Shown here: piece by piece, positions 1 to 11,339 of the stretch
How positions within the stretch are numbered: the stretch's first letter is position 1
Layout of the letters: every line of letters starts with the position of its first letter
Translations under genes and position numbers: made by a program
Assembly: GCA_030620095.1 (NCBI GenBank)
Contig: JAUTXW010003387.1
Location: 496,001-560,000 of the forward strand
DNA length: 64,000 nt
Direction of reading: 5' to 3'
Source: Kuschelorhynchus macadamiae
Lineage: Eukaryota; Arthropoda; Insecta; Coleoptera; Curculionidae
Notes under the pieces: model-generated
Seen by the model: only the letters and a program-made list of their open reading frames with translations
Database searches by the model: none
What the model was told of the DNA's origin: nothing

Positions 1-857
1 TAAAAGCAAATTGAAAGATGTTCTTTGTACTACTTTGGACGAAATATTGGTTGGTTCTTATTTTTTATTAGTTTATTTTAAACTAATATAAATAATGATA
101 TTGTTAACAATATAAAATGCTTGCATATTAAAGTGGAAAGCCGCTTAAGGCGTCATTTTAGTTTATCCATACCCTTGTTTCAAAAGCTGAATCGTAATAA
201 ATTCCGGTAATTCTAATAAAAATTAAATATTTTTAATTGTTTTCTATATTCGAGAAGCACCCGCTTTCGATTAAAAACATTAAACTATGCTATTTTTTTA
301 AATTATAACATTAAGAAAGAAAATACATGCGTAAAACAATACAGAAAAATACGTTTAATTTGATGTTGTGCTTGACCAATTATAAGATTCAATATTTACG
401 AACATTTTAGTTATTTAATAGATCTATTATTATTTTTTTTTTGAGTAATTAATAATAATCTAAACACCAAAACTGAGGAAAACTTATATTTTTAATTTAA
501 TAATTAATTATATCTATAATTTTTAATTTTAATAGCTAATTTGGCCAAGCTGTAGATTATTTTGTTCTTCTTTTAGTATTAAAATGTCTATGAGTTCTTG
601 AATTTAAATTACACCCTAATAGTGTTTTTACTTATTTCCTTACAACTATAATGCTTTGATAATGCTTCCTTTTTTGGATAAATAATATTTATTTTGCACC
701 CAATCCACACTTACTGCTGCTTAAATCCGAATGTAGTCGGAGCTATATCGAGTTTTTTCTCTAACGCGTATGCTATTTACCGAATTTCATTATTTCTGCG
801 AGGCGGGTTGAAAACACAGTGTTTTGTGTTGTTGTGTGCAAATTGCGTAAATTAAAA
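1..857. other. AT-rich non-coding, possible upstream region of THAP gene
   Basis: No ORF of note and no recognisable repeat was seen. The last 150 bases before the THAP start codon are less AT-rich and could hold its promoter or 5' UTR, but no TATA box or initiator stands out. Confidence 0.3.
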
Positions 858-943
858 ATGCCGACGATGTGTAATGTAGTTGGCTGCAGCAGTAAACAAG
901 ACTTGAATATACCATTTTTTCGATTTCCCAAAGAGAAATCTAG
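858..943 (+). CDS. First coding exon of a THAP-domain protein (partial)
   Basis: An ATG opens a 28-residue reading frame that ends at a consensus splice donor (ctag|gtaagat). The peptide has the start of a THAP C2CH zinc finger: a Cys at residue 5, a second Cys at residue 10, then an F-x-x-F-P-like segment (FFRFP) followed by K-E-K-S-R. THAP fingers bind DNA; they occur in host regulators and in P-element-type transposases, so either is possible here. Exon length and donor position suit a THAP first exon, which often ends shortly after the FP motif. I could not find the next exon, which should carry the second Cys/His pair and the AVPTIF-like end. The adjoining intron is AT-rich and contains a dispersed repeat copy. 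Confidence 0.6.
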
Positions 944-2935
944 GTAAGATAGTTTAAATCTACCTTGTTTAGTAACTTATATTATATTGGAAAATTTGGT
1001 TTCTATAAAATTTAAAAAATGTATTGTAATCAATTTGATTGATTGTTTTATTTTTAGTACAATAATGGTTTCTAAGACCCTGACTAAGAATCCTAATTCA
1101 GTTTATTTGGGCGGAGTTTCGCCTCTCATTATGAAAGTTTAATTTGTAACATTACTTTTCAATAATTCTCTTTAATTTTGGACAAAATAGTAATTACCTA
1201 AAACCAAAAAATGAAACAAAAACAGATGCATTTTTGATCCTTCGAAGCTCAAACTCTTAACTCAAAATGTTTTTTTAGTAAAATTTTAATTATACAACTG
1301 TTTTTAAGTGTGTTTAGATTATCTGTTGCGTTCAGATTTATAAAGAAAATTTATTTTTTGGCTTTTTCGCAACTATATAAAAATATCTAACATTAAATTG
1401 ATTAAAGCAAATATTTAGTTTAATAAAATTACATACCTCAACCTGTAGACTAGTCTGCCTACGGAATGTTTATTCATTTTATTATTTATTTTTATTATTT
1501 TTTTTAAAATTTATTACCGCAACCGAGAATATGCAATCTCCAGACAGCTTTACGGTGTGGCCATTTTAATGTTGTTTTATTATAAACAAGGCACTATAAA
1601 AATAATATTAAAGTAATATGTACAATGTATTTTATTAGAACATATAAACAACTTATAAAAGTGACAAATATCACACTGTTAACTGGGCTAGAATGTGCTA
1701 AATATCACACGGGTGTCGAAAAATAATTTTTCAACACGTTTGTTGAGAAGCATGGCCATCTTGTATCAAAGTCATACTGTTGACGTAATGGGTAGAGTTT
1801 TTTAAAACGAGGGTTGAAACAATTTTTTCAACATCAGTGTTAAAAAATATAAAAAATAGTAGTTCTACTAAAAGTTTTAAGTGGTTGTATTTTGAAGGAA
1901 GGACCTTCACATTTGAAAACTGCCGTTTCCAACACTTGTTATGTATTATACTATTACTATGCGTGAGTACACTTTATTTAGGTAAAAGAAATATTTTAGA
2001 AAAATATTTTTTAAAACAGTTATTTTACCCTTTCAAATGCTGTTACAGATTGTTCTGAATAATTAGTTTTAAAATGTTTTTCAAAATTATCGTCTTACAT
2101 ATTTTGTATGTATTTGGTGTAATGTTAAAAATAATATATCAAGAAAATTTTATTAACTAAACGTGGTCTGTTAAAAATTGTTTCTACATGATTAGTTTAA
2201 TTTTAAGATATTTATTAAAATTATTTTTTCAGTTGTTTTGTATATATATTAAATATTAGTTAAAAGTATTATATTAAAAAAACGTTTGGAACATATTTCT
2301 GAAGCATTTATCCGGACTATATAGGAAAAATATTGATGGAGCAATAATATTTTACATATACTTTTAAAATGTGTGATGTATATTAGTAATATATCAATAC
2401 ATCTAAAATATTTTAAACACTGTGAAAATATCCAAAATTTTCCTAGTAATATATGATATTAAGAAAATATATTATGTTATTGTTATGTTATAAAAAGCGT
2501 AAACAATTTTTTAACCAGAAATGGTTTCCTCATTTTATATTTTGAAACATGATTAAATACACAATTTTGTTTTCTAAAATATTTTTATTTTTATTATATT
2601 ATTTATATTTTATGGATCTAATAACATATCTTGTTATATTGTCTTATTTCAACAAAAAAAATCCAGTTGAACAGTTTAATAAATATTTAAATCTTATCTT
2701 ATCTCTACAGTTCATTTGTATTGCCCCCGTATCAGTCTGTCAGGAAGTAATGTGTACGTAGCCCTACCAAATTCCTCTGTATATATCAGAATATTATAAA
2801 TAACAATAACTAAAAATGTCCTTTTAGATATATTTTACAATAATTACTAAGGGAAGGTTTTAATCAATGGCGTAACATATATATTAAAATATTTGATGCT
2901 TCATTATAGGCAGTACTTGTACTTAGTTGTTAGTT
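944..2935. other. AT-rich intronic or intergenic DNA
   Basis: After the THAP donor the sequence is AT-rich without credible coding potential. Short ORFs at 1837-2058 and 2549-2761 have low-complexity, K/N/F/Y/L-rich translations and no splice context. The only structured feature is a dispersed repeat copy at 1314-1469. Confidence 0.4.
1314..1469 (+). repeat. Dispersed repeat family R1, copy 1
   Basis: This stretch closely resembles segments at 40244-40404, 40657-40790, 40845-40923 (inverted), 41540-41690 (inverted) and 50611-50773. Shared landmarks are a ttatctgttgcgtt start, a ttttcgcaact core and a gactagtctgcc end. The family looks like a non-autonomous MITE-like or satellite-like repeat. 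No coding capacity was seen. Confidence 0.6.
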
Positions 2936-2939
2936 AGAA

Positions 2940-3140
2940 ACTAACAGCTGTTTCTGTTACTGAGTTATTGGCTTTTTTGAAAGAAATAGATATAACAAAC
3001 GCATATTCAGAGGTAGTTAAATTATGTGAGTTAGTATTGACCATACAAGCTACATACTAGTAGTTCTACTAGTTATACCTGGGTAGAACGTAGTTTTTCT
3101 ACGCTTAAACGAATAAAGACTCAGATATACGCGGAATTCG
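2940..3140 (+). pseudogene. hAT transposase C-terminal (hATC dimerisation) fragment
   Basis: Two adjacent frames together resemble the C-terminal dimerisation region of hAT transposases. The first (2940-3056) reads LAFLKEIDIT followed by a CELVLTIQAT segment, like the usual ELLxxALTIPAT. The second, from 3071, reads ERSFSTLKRIKT, the hallmark hATC motif. A short insertion with in-frame stops separates them, so the gene is dead. No terminal repeats or target duplication could be assigned, so the ends of the original transposon are unknown. A degraded member of the related ZMYM/TTF-type hAT proteins is an alternative. Confidence 0.6.
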
Positions 3141-5666
3141 ACAGGACAAGGTCGTTTTTCGCATGTGTCCCTGTTGGCGATTGAACCAGACAATGTAACA
3201 GCAACCGTGCTTCTACGACAGAATTATAGATAAGTTTGCAAAAAAAAGAATGAAAACTTACTATTATAACTACTTTATAAATAGATATGTTTTGAAAAAT
3301 TGCTTCCTTGGTTCCAAATTTCACCGCACGTCCCTGGTAACCCTGCACTTTCTAATCGCGTTTTTATGTCCTCGAAATGGTCGGCGCAACAACTTTACGG
3401 TGAGAGCCAAATTTTACGTTTTTTTTTGGTTTTAACACTTTAAAGCTAAGGAATTTTTGTGAAACTTACTTTCTCTTGAGAATTTTGTGAAAGCTATTTA
3501 CTGTGTGTGGTCTATAAAACGACTAATAACGCTTTGTTGTTGTACAATCGGCTACAAATTTAAATACTGGTTCTAGAAAGCCAAATTTCTAATTTTTGTT
3601 GCAAGCTATAACAGATTTTTTCATATCTCAGACTCGACTGAAATCCAAATTATTAAATAATTAGTAACACGTTACAGACCTATATTTTTTTATATAAATT
3701 ATTAAAACTAACAAACTACAATTTCTTTCATTCATAGAAGCTTTATGTACTGATATATGACTCTAAACTTCACTTGAAACAGTAAACTACATGGACGCTT
3801 TACACTCTAATATACGACTCTAAACTTCGCTTAAAACAGATATTTTTGTGTAAATTGCCGATTTTATTATATTTGTGAAATTCTTAAGAAATTATTAAAA
3901 AACATTTTTTGACACAAAAAAAATTAGCATGACAGCGTACAGAATGTCTCTCTTTAAGTTTATAATAAGACGCATAGCTCTACGTTTTGTATAAAGTGAG
4001 GGTAAAGTACAAAAGGAGTCGTTGATTTAGTAAAATCTGCAGAAATAATTTGTATCAGTTTTCAACAATTTCAATGAAAAAATATGATGTAAAATCATGT
4101 ATTTCTGAAATATTCAAGTGGAAAAAAAGTATTTGGGGCGCTATTAACGAATAATATAGATCGTCTGATGATTGTTTCTACGGATTCTCAAAAATAATTG
4201 AATGGAAACCTGGGAAAATGATTATTTATATATAGAAATTAGCGTTGAGAATTGATGTTATAGCTATATATTTAGACCATTCAGACGTAGGAGTTGACCT
4301 TTCCAAAACATATTTTATAATTTCCAATCTCAGCAAATTTATAATTTCATTCAGGATCGCGAGGTTTAAATAATTTAGTTCATCCATTTGGCTTGCTTCA
4401 GTAGTGAAGATAGGTATGCTCTAGTAAAGATTTTTCCATGAGATTGATTTGATGTATGTAGATTTAAAAAATACCCTCTAAATAACCAACATTTCTGTGT
4501 AGTTTACATAAGAACTAACACAAAAAGTCAGTTTTATAGTTTAAACACCATGTACTTTAAAAACCGATTTTTGGGAGCTCACAAGGATTTTAAAAAAATA
4601 CTTAATATATGCAGATAGATCAGTCAAAACGCAGGACGTTAGTTAATGATATAATTTTTTTTGAGTTTATGTCTATAGTTACAGTTTTCTGCAATGAAAT
4701 TAACTGAAAATGTAACTCACAGCATAAGACCTAGCTTTAACGGCTGTAACGAAGTTAATAAATTTTTGGGGAATGTATGCATCGATTCGCTGTTCAACTC
4801 ATATCTTTCTTATTAATCATATTAAAAATACGTCCCTTTCTGGTAAATAATAAGAAAAATACGCCCTCTAAGTATATGTGAAAAACACGTTGCGCAACGT
4901 GAGGAAAAACCGCGTTAATTTCCCTAAAAGTAAGTAATACGCTAAGCATCGCCAGGTATTAACCTGATGACGTCACCGTCTGACATCACGAAGGGTTCGT
5001 GTAGGACAGCCATCGGCTCCGCTTGGCGCAAAAATCGGGCCGCGAATCATTTAAAACGAGGCTCGCACCGCATATTCGGTACCGTATTACTGTTTTTCGG
5101 AGAGTCCCAAATTCGGTTTTACACATTTTCAATACACCAATACTTTTTTCGGAATGTATATAATGATTCTTGATATATCGAAATATATTCTAGGTTCTTT
5201 TGAGGGTTTAAGTAAACACATTAATTTGATATAATACTATTTAATAAATAATATTTTTTTAAATGAGTTTTTCACCTAAAATTAAATAAAACTATTCAAT
5301 TTACATGTAAATATTATCTATAAAGAATCAATTTATATTAAAGAATTTTGTTACACATTTTCTATGCTAACAGATCTTAAGTATTACTGTACAAAAAGTA
5401 TAAGCAATTATGGTCCGTGTTTGTGGTATATATTTTCCGATGTTTTAATGCGTCACACATGTAAGAAAAAATTGTGTTTTTTAGGCTAAAACGATAAGAG
5501 AATATACTGCCCTGCTAAGGCGAGTACTAAATAGAGTTTTTTCATCGCGTAATAAATAATTACATTTTGTTATCTAAACTCATGTTAAAAACTTTTCGCT
5601 TTAAAAAAATCACAAAAATTACCACTAAAATGCCGCTTATCTCAAAACTACTGTTTTACACTTAAG
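3141..5666. other. Non-coding AT-rich DNA with a CpG-rich patch
   Basis: No supported gene. Most is AT-rich single-copy-looking DNA. The exception is about 4880-5110, rich in CpG dinucleotides against the background, with a CRE-type palindrome TGACGTCA at 4968-4975 followed by a second TGACATCA-like site. Confidence 0.4.
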
Positions 5667-6080
5667 ACAAGTTCTCTTAGGTGGGTATCATAGGTCTATT
5701 TAAATAAAAAAAAAACATTGTTAAATAAGATGTTTATTTCCTCTTTTTTAGTATGCGTCCAACAAATTCAGAAATAAATGCTCTATGAGCTGACAGTAAA
5801 TCTATATAATTTTCATTAAAAATCATTAAAACACCAGAATCAATATGGAATATGGATAATCCAATGACTTACAAGTTCTCTTAGGGGGGTATCATTATTT
5901 AAATAAAAAAAACATTGCTTAATAAGATGTTTATTTCCTATACTAATTACACCTTTTTAATATGCGACAAACAAATTCACAAATAAATATTCTATGAGCT
6001 AAGAGTACTCTATATAATTTTCATTAAAAGTTATTAAAACATTAGAATCAATATCGAATATGGATAATCCTATGACTTCT
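5667..6080. repeat. Tandem duplication of about 204 bp (two diverged copies)
   Basis: Copies at 5667-5870 and 5871-6080 both begin acaagttctcttagg and share the body through a tggataatcc(a/t)atgactt end. On the minus strand each copy includes the last coding segment of the adjacent unrecognised gene (VIGLSIF...FNENYI). The two copies differ by substitutions and small indels, so the duplication is not very recent. Confidence 0.75.
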
Positions 6081-6583
6081 TCTTCAACCCAGTAATTAAT
6101 ATGTAGATATTCTCCCATATAAAAGTTGGCACCCCACAAAAAATCATCTATGGTATTCAGAAATGTCAAAAATCCATAGTCATCGTAGGTAAATCTTACA
6201 ACTGCACCATTTTTTGCTTCAAAATCAGTAGTTTTTTTGCGATATTATATTTTATTCTCATATTCTCGATATTATACTTAAAAACAGGTGTAAGATTAAT
6301 CCTCTGCGGACTGGAATTACATTTGTTTGCGAATCTTGTCTCGGATGTAAATACATTATTCCACTTTGAATCCATGCTAAGATCAGTCACAGTCACAGCA
6401 ATTGTGTCAACACCTTTTTCACATGTTTATTAAGACATTTTTCAAGCATAAAACAAGTATACACGAGGTTACCGCTTACGAACAAGTTGAACAATTGATG
6501 CTCGTTAAAACTGCGGCAATAGAATACTAAATAGCCATGACCTTCAGAATAACACCCTTCACCGGACCTTGATTGTAACATCC
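5745..6583 (-). pseudogene. Unrecognised coding segment with frameshifts and duplicated 3' end
   Basis: On the minus strand a probable splice acceptor (tttacag) just above 6583 precedes an open frame. It reads through a Cys/Gly-rich stretch (GEGCYSEGHG), a hydrophobic run ending VYTCFMLEKC, then a segment with MDSKWNN, and ends with WVEEEVIGLSIF. Continuity requires at least two frame changes, near 6400 (after the HVKK segment) and near 6235 (an A-run). The C-terminal piece occurs twice because of the 204-bp duplication. The distal copy (5745-5875) keeps an open end to a stop; the proximal copy is frame-shifted after FNENYI. The amino-acid composition looks like a real protein, but I do not recognise the family. 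It could be a decayed host gene, a retained exon pair, or a gene with indel errors. Confidence 0.4.
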
Positions 6584-6646
6584 CTGTAAAGTGCCCTTAT
6601 TGATAGGGTTTTCTAAACTACTTAAATCACAATTAAACTCCGGAGC

Positions 6647-6820
6647 TACTACAAAACTCACTATTTATTTCCACGTTCTTACAACAACTGTCGAGCTTCT
6701 CTTTCTCGTTATCTAAATTACATCATCTATCTTTAGTCATCCACCGAATCTCCGTTCGGTGATTCATTGGGTTTCCAAGGGTATTGATTATATTATATAA
6801 TATTATTTTCGTACACTACA
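6647..6820 (-). repeat. 3' LTR of the Gypsy element
   Basis: Matches 11133-11306 with one substitution (ggg/gga within the ccaagg(g/a)tattg segment). In element sense it starts TGTAGTG and ends with GTAGTA. Confidence 0.85.
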
Positions 6821-6833
6821 TCCCTTCCTTTTT
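6821..6833 (-). promoter_or_regulatory. Polypurine tract of the Gypsy element
   Basis: In element sense the purine run AAAAAGGAAGGGA sits directly before the TGTAGTG start of the 3' LTR, as expected for plus-strand DNA priming. Confidence 0.7.
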
Positions 6834-7249
6834 ATAAATTAAAATAAATTAAAATATAACCTCAACTAATATATAATCCTAGCAATAACAATAATTAACA
6901 ATCATTGCGAACCAATTAAAGAGTAGTGTTGTATCTGTATGTAATTTTGATCATTGTTTACAACAATTAACAGAACTAAAAGACTAATAAATAAACTTGT
7001 AGCAGAATATTAAATATTAGTAAGATATTACATTGACATCTTCTTATACATTAAAGTGCAACCTAAATTAATATAATCTAAATAACTAGAACAATAAAAA
7101 TAACAAGAAAGTACAAATAATACAAATAAATTGAACAGTAACTTTTCTTGTTGGAATTTTGTTTAATATTTAGAGTCTAACTAACTAGTACACATAATAC
7201 ATAATATTAATTAACACTATAATATTTCATTACAATCTTACATGCTAAA

Positions 7250-7564
7250 TTAATGATTTATTTCATCTTGGTTACTATCTAAAGTAATGTCCTCGTGCAA
7301 CTCATTGTCTCTGTTTGTAACTGTCCATTCATTTCCAATTTTCTTTAAGTGAATCACGTTTCTTCTATATTGTTTTCCCGTATTATCGTTTCTTACTTCT
7401 ACATCTCCCCTATCTTTTGAAACCACTACGTGTGGTGTAGAGTCAAAATTTGGAGTTGTTTTGTTACCTTTGACCACGTTCTTTAGATAAACCTTGTCTC
7501 CTACTTGTATGTCTTTTGCTCTCCTTTTTCTGTCACTGTATACTTTCCCTTTTTTCCTTTTCAA
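7250..7564 (-). pseudogene. Gypsy integrase C-terminal tail, frame-shifted from pol
   Basis: This frame continues the integrase after pol stops at 7533. It is basic at its start and contains the usual integrase C-terminal segment (GDKVYLKN, then VRNDNTGKQYRRNVIHLKK). Overlap with the end of pol and the A-rich sequence around 7550-7564 indicate a single-base slip in a homopolymer. The segment would normally be fused to pol and help target DNA binding. Confidence 0.75.
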
Positions 7565-9845
7565 TTTTGTCTTTGTCCTTCATTTCTTCATCGATAAGTT
7601 GATTTGCGTTTGTTAAGCTGGGTATCTTATCTCTAAACGGTCTACCAAAAAACAGTTCTGAAGGGGTTTTCCCAGTAGTAGAATGAGGTGTGCTATTATA
7701 CATGATTAAATAGTCCCTTAGTTCCGATTTCCAATCTTTTTTTGTTGCTTGGCTAATTTTCATTCGTTTAAGTATGCTTCTGTTCTGCCTTTCAACCTCT
7801 CCATTTTGTTGTGGCCAGTAAGGAATGGTGTTAAAAATTGTTATGCCCCTTTCTTTACAAAAATTTTTTAATTCTTCCGATGTGAACTGTTTTCCGTTGT
7901 CTGCGGTTATTGAAATAGGAAAACCTAACCTTGAAAATATTTCTTCAAGTATTCTGACAGTATCGGCTGCAGCGATGTTTCGCATAATCTTGATCTCCTT
8001 GTATCTGCTAAAATAATCTACTATTACAAACAGATACTCTCCACTCGGTAGGGGGCCCATAAAGTCGACTGCCACATCTATCCATGGGGCTGATGGAAGT
8101 TCTCTGCGTTTCATTGGTTCTGGTGGATTTGGTGCTGATACCAGGGTACATCCACTGCAGGTTTTGACCATTTTTTCTGCTTCCTGATCAATTCTAGGCC
8201 ACCAAACTTTTGTTCTGAGTCTGTTTTTCATTGCCACTATACCTGGATGGCCTTCATGTGCGGTTTGTAGAACTTTTTCTCTCAAATCCTTTGGTATAAT
8301 TATTCTGTTTCCTCTCAATAATATATCTTTAAAGAAGCATAACTCTGTTTGAAATAGTTTGTAGTTGGATACAGCGTCGTCCCATATGCTTTGAAATAGC
8401 CCTTGTTTTACCAATAAAATTTCCTTGTCTGCTAAGGATAATTCGTTAATTTCAGGAAGGGTTACCGCTCTTGGCCTTGAGTGTTCAACTACATGGTGTA
8501 AATATTTTTCATCGCTATATGGTACGATGTGTGTTTGAGTTATGCAAAGTCTCGATAGTGGGTCTGCTATGTTGTTTTTACCCGGCTTGTAAATGGTTTG
8601 AAAGTCAAAGGATTGTAGGCGAAGTACCCACCTCTCAATTCTAGCACAAGGCTTTGATTTTTTTCCGAATATGACTTCCAACGGCTTATGGTCAGTTACA
8701 AGTTCAAATCTTTTTCCATACAAATATATTTTAAAATGTTCCACAGACCAGACCAATGCCTGAGCTTCTTTCTCGGTTTGGCAGTAGCGCTTTTCACAGT
8801 CGGTAAGGCTTTTATTTCCATAGGCTATGACTCTTGCTCCCGAACTATCGTATTGGATCAAAACGGCACCTAGAGCCACTGGGCTCGCATCTGCATAAAC
8901 TTGAGTTTTGTCATTTGGGTCGTAGTATCCTAGTGTATTAACATTTGATAGACTTTCTTTTAGATTTGAAAATGCTTTATTTTGTTCTTCCATCCAATAC
9001 TTCTCAATATTAGCATGTTTACTTAGTTTTAAACGCAATATTTTTCTAATAGGCTCACTCAGTGTTGCAAGGTTGGCAATCCACTTTCCAACGAAGTTTA
9101 ATAGGCCCAAGAAACTTTGAATTTCATCTATTGTCTTTGGTGGTCTAAAGTTTTTTATTACTTTTACATGAGTGTCTAATGGCTTAATGCCTGTTGATGA
9201 AAGGACATTGCCTAAAAATTCAACTTTGCATATTTTATAAACACACTTGTTTTTGTTGAGGAATACGTTATTATACTTTAGCGTCTCAAGTGTTTTTTTA
9301 AGCCTTTCATCGTGTTCACTATCGTCTTGACCATAAATGAGAATATCATCTATAAAATTTACGGTGCCGCCAAATGAATGCAAAATTCTTTCTAAAATTT
9401 TTTGAAATATTTCGGGCGCACATGATATTCCAAACATAAGCCTTTTATATTGAAACAAACCCTTATTAGTGATGAATGTCGTAATATATCTGGACGTTTC
9501 AGAGATTTCAATTTGATGAAATGCATTTTTTATGTCCAACCTGCTAAAAAATTTTGCCTTTCTAAAATGTGGAAGTAAGATATCCATTGTTGGTAAAGGA
9601 TGATTTTCTCTTTGAATGGCTTCGTTGGCTCGTCTCATGTCTATACATATTCTCACTTCTCCATTTTCCTTCAAAATAGGCACCATTGGCGATACCCATT
9701 TCGCTGTACCTTTTACTGGCTCTATGATATCCGCATCCGTAAGTTCTTTGAGTTTTTCTTCTACTTTGGCTTCTAATGGTATTGGAATTCTTCTATATGG
9801 TTGACATACTGGTGTTACTGACTCATCAATTGGGATGTCGACCAC
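7533..9845 (-). CDS. pol: Gypsy Pol: reverse transcriptase, RNase H, integrase
   Basis: A 770-residue open frame. The RT domain occupies roughly residues 20-240 with the active-site FIDD motif (in NFIDDILIYG) near residue 165. RNase H follows with YADASPVALGAVL and TDHKPL signatures near 315-400. The integrase has a zinc-binding segment (HEGHPGIVAMKNRLR ... CSGC), then a D-D-E core with DFMGPLPSGE, ADNGKQF and QQNGEVERQNR. The start is arbitrary: Pol is normally released from a Gag-Pol precursor, and this frame joins the protease end at 9845-9900. The C-terminal tail is displaced into another frame at about 7550. The sequence type is that of insect K02A2.6-like Ty3/Gypsy elements. Confidence 0.92.
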   Translation of the reverse strand: MVDIPIDESVTPVCQPYRRIPIPLEAKVEEKLKELTDADIIEPVKGTAKWVSPMVPILKENGEVRICIDMRRANEAIQRENHPLPTMDILLPHFRKAKFFSRLDIKNAFHQIEISETSRYITTFITNKGLFQYKRLMFGISCAPEIFQKILERILHSFGGTVNFIDDILIYGQDDSEHDERLKKTLETLKYNNVFLNKNKCVYKICKVEFLGNVLSSTGIKPLDTHVKVIKNFRPPKTIDEIQSFLGLLNFVGKWIANLATLSEPIRKILRLKLSKHANIEKYWMEEQNKAFSNLKESLSNVNTLGYYDPNDKTQVYADASPVALGAVLIQYDSSGARVIAYGNKSLTDCEKRYCQTEKEAQALVWSVEHFKIYLYGKRFELVTDHKPLEVIFGKKSKPCARIERWVLRLQSFDFQTIYKPGKNNIADPLSRLCITQTHIVPYSDEKYLHHVVEHSRPRAVTLPEINELSLADKEILLVKQGLFQSIWDDAVSNYKLFQTELCFFKDILLRGNRIIIPKDLREKVLQTAHEGHPGIVAMKNRLRTKVWWPRIDQEAEKMVKTCSGCTLVSAPNPPEPMKRRELPSAPWIDVAVDFMGPLPSGEYLFVIVDYFSRYKEIKIMRNIAAADTVRILEEIFSRLGFPISITADNGKQFTSEELKNFCKERGITIFNTIPYWPQQNGEVERQNRSILKRMKISQATKKDWKSELRDYLIMYNSTPHSTTGKTPSELFFGRPFRDKIPSLTNANQLIDEEMKDKDKIEKEKRESIQ

Positions 9846-9858
9846 AACGTTCTTAAAT

Positions 9859-10979
9859 TTAGGAAATTGTCCAATGGCATTTATTCCTAAACCTATTTTT
9901 TAGGACACCAAGGGCAATGGCAGTGGTTTTCCCTAAGAGACACCTGGTGCCATTTTCAATGACGTAGAACGTTGCTACTTCGGTATTTTTCCCAACAGAA
10001 ATGTTTGATTCGAACGATCCAAGAATATGGAGTGGGTCTGTACTTCCATAGGCGAAAAGTAGCTTTTCCGGATGTTTTTCTTGGTTCCAAACTTGAACTT
10101 TCTCCTTTTTTAATTTAGCCCATGTTCTGTCATCTATAACGTTACTTCTGCTACCAGAATCGATAAGCATGTCCACTACAACTCCACCAATGTTACATTT
10201 CATTATACTATCTTCATCGATATGAAATATATAGTCAAGCTCCTCTTCTCTAGTGTGGTGTTTAGACGAATTTCCTGAAGCAATTTTTCTTTGCATTTTT
10301 TCAGGTCTTTCTCCTTGTTTGTAACCACCGTTTCCAGCTTCGGTGTTATGATGCCGTTTCCGAGGATTAGTTCGACAGTACTTTTGATAGTGTCCTTTGT
10401 AACCACATTTAGTGCATGTTCTTAATTTGGCTGGACATTTCGGAAAGCTTTGCAAATGATTTCCACCACAGCGCGAACATTTTTTTACGTTGGCTACATA
10501 GTTTAATTCAATTGTTTTTGGTTTTGAATCGACGATGTCTTCTAACTGTCTGTTGACTGCTTCCAAAGCGTTAGCCTCTGCTATAATACCATCCAGAGTA
10601 ATATTGTCGCCGGCGGCTAGAATTTTTTTTCTAAGTTCATTTGAAGAACATTTTTCCACGATTTGATCTATAAGCCGCTCTTCAAGGTCGGTGAATTTAC
10701 ACTTTGCAGCCTGATTTCTGAGTCTAACAAGAAATTTTTCAAATTTTTCATTAGCGTCCTGTTTTGTCAAGCAAAAGATATGGCGCTCATATATTTTCGA
10801 TTGCTTAGGGTAAAAATAGTCATTTAATTTATCTACAGCTACTTAGTACACGTCTATATCTGGTTCATTTCCGGACTGGACATGAGCTCCTGGAAGGTTA
10901 TAATAGACCTCCTGTAATGCACTACCAGCAGAATGTAACATAGTTGCCCTTTTTTAACCGGATCATCGGTGTTTGCCAT
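9859..10979 (-). pseudogene. gag-pro: Gypsy Gag and aspartic protease, broken
   Basis: The open part (10770 down to 9859) has two Cys/His knuckles in series (CSRCGGNH ... C and CTKCGYKGHYQKYC) typical of nucleocapsid. A retropepsin segment follows with the catalytic LIDSGSRSNVI motif near residue 200. The expected Gag start lies upstream at 10979, but the first 70 codons contain a frame change after the VKK segment and a stop before VDKLNDYFYP. The protease end is also frame-shifted near 9900, in a run of T/A, just before RT. Gag packages RNA; the protease would process Gag-Pol. Confidence 0.8.
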
Positions 10980-11132
10980 TTTTTCTCCTTGGTTGGGTCA
11001 ATAAGCCCTGTGGAAGATTTCAAATCTTAGGTTTTATTTGAACATTTAATTCGCGCGGCACACACAGGCCAATACCCCTTTTAGTTTGACTAGTTTATCC
11101 TTAACCCCGTTTTTTTTTTTTTTTTTTTTTTT

Positions 11133-11306
11133 TACTACAAAACTCACTATTTATTTCCACGTTCTTACAACAACTGTCGAGCTTCTCTTTCTCGTTATCT
11201 AAATTACATCATCTATCTTTAGTCATCCACCGAATCTCCGTTCGGTGATTCATTGGGTTTCCAAGGATATTGATTATATTATATAATATTATTTTCGTAC
11301 ACTACA
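11133..11306 (-). repeat. 5' LTR of the Gypsy element
   Basis: Nearly identical to the 3' LTR. Its inner edge is followed by a homopolymer (T on +, A in element sense, about 11110-11132) instead of an obvious tRNA primer site. Confidence 0.8.
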
Positions 11307-11339
11307 ATCCCCAACCGAAACTTCTAATAAACCTCAGGA

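Larger units (their letters stand above)
6647..11306 (-). mobile_element. Ty3/Gypsy LTR retrotransposon, degenerate
   Basis: Two direct 174-bp terminal repeats (6647-6820 and 11133-11306) differ at a single base and enclose gag, protease, reverse transcriptase, RNase H and integrase on the minus strand. A polypurine tract abuts the 3' LTR at 6821-6833. LTR starts (in element orientation) read TGTAGTG. No matching target duplication is seen (ggagc left, atccc right), and a T-run of about 23 (A-run in element sense) lies directly inside the 5' LTR where a primer site is expected. Gag, the pro/RT junction and the integrase tail carry frame breaks, so the copy is non-autonomous despite nearly identical LTRs. 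Confidence 0.9.

Noticed and set aside
2549..2761. 70-aa ORF rich in F, L, Y and I
   Set aside because: AT-rich chance ORF with no splice or homology support.
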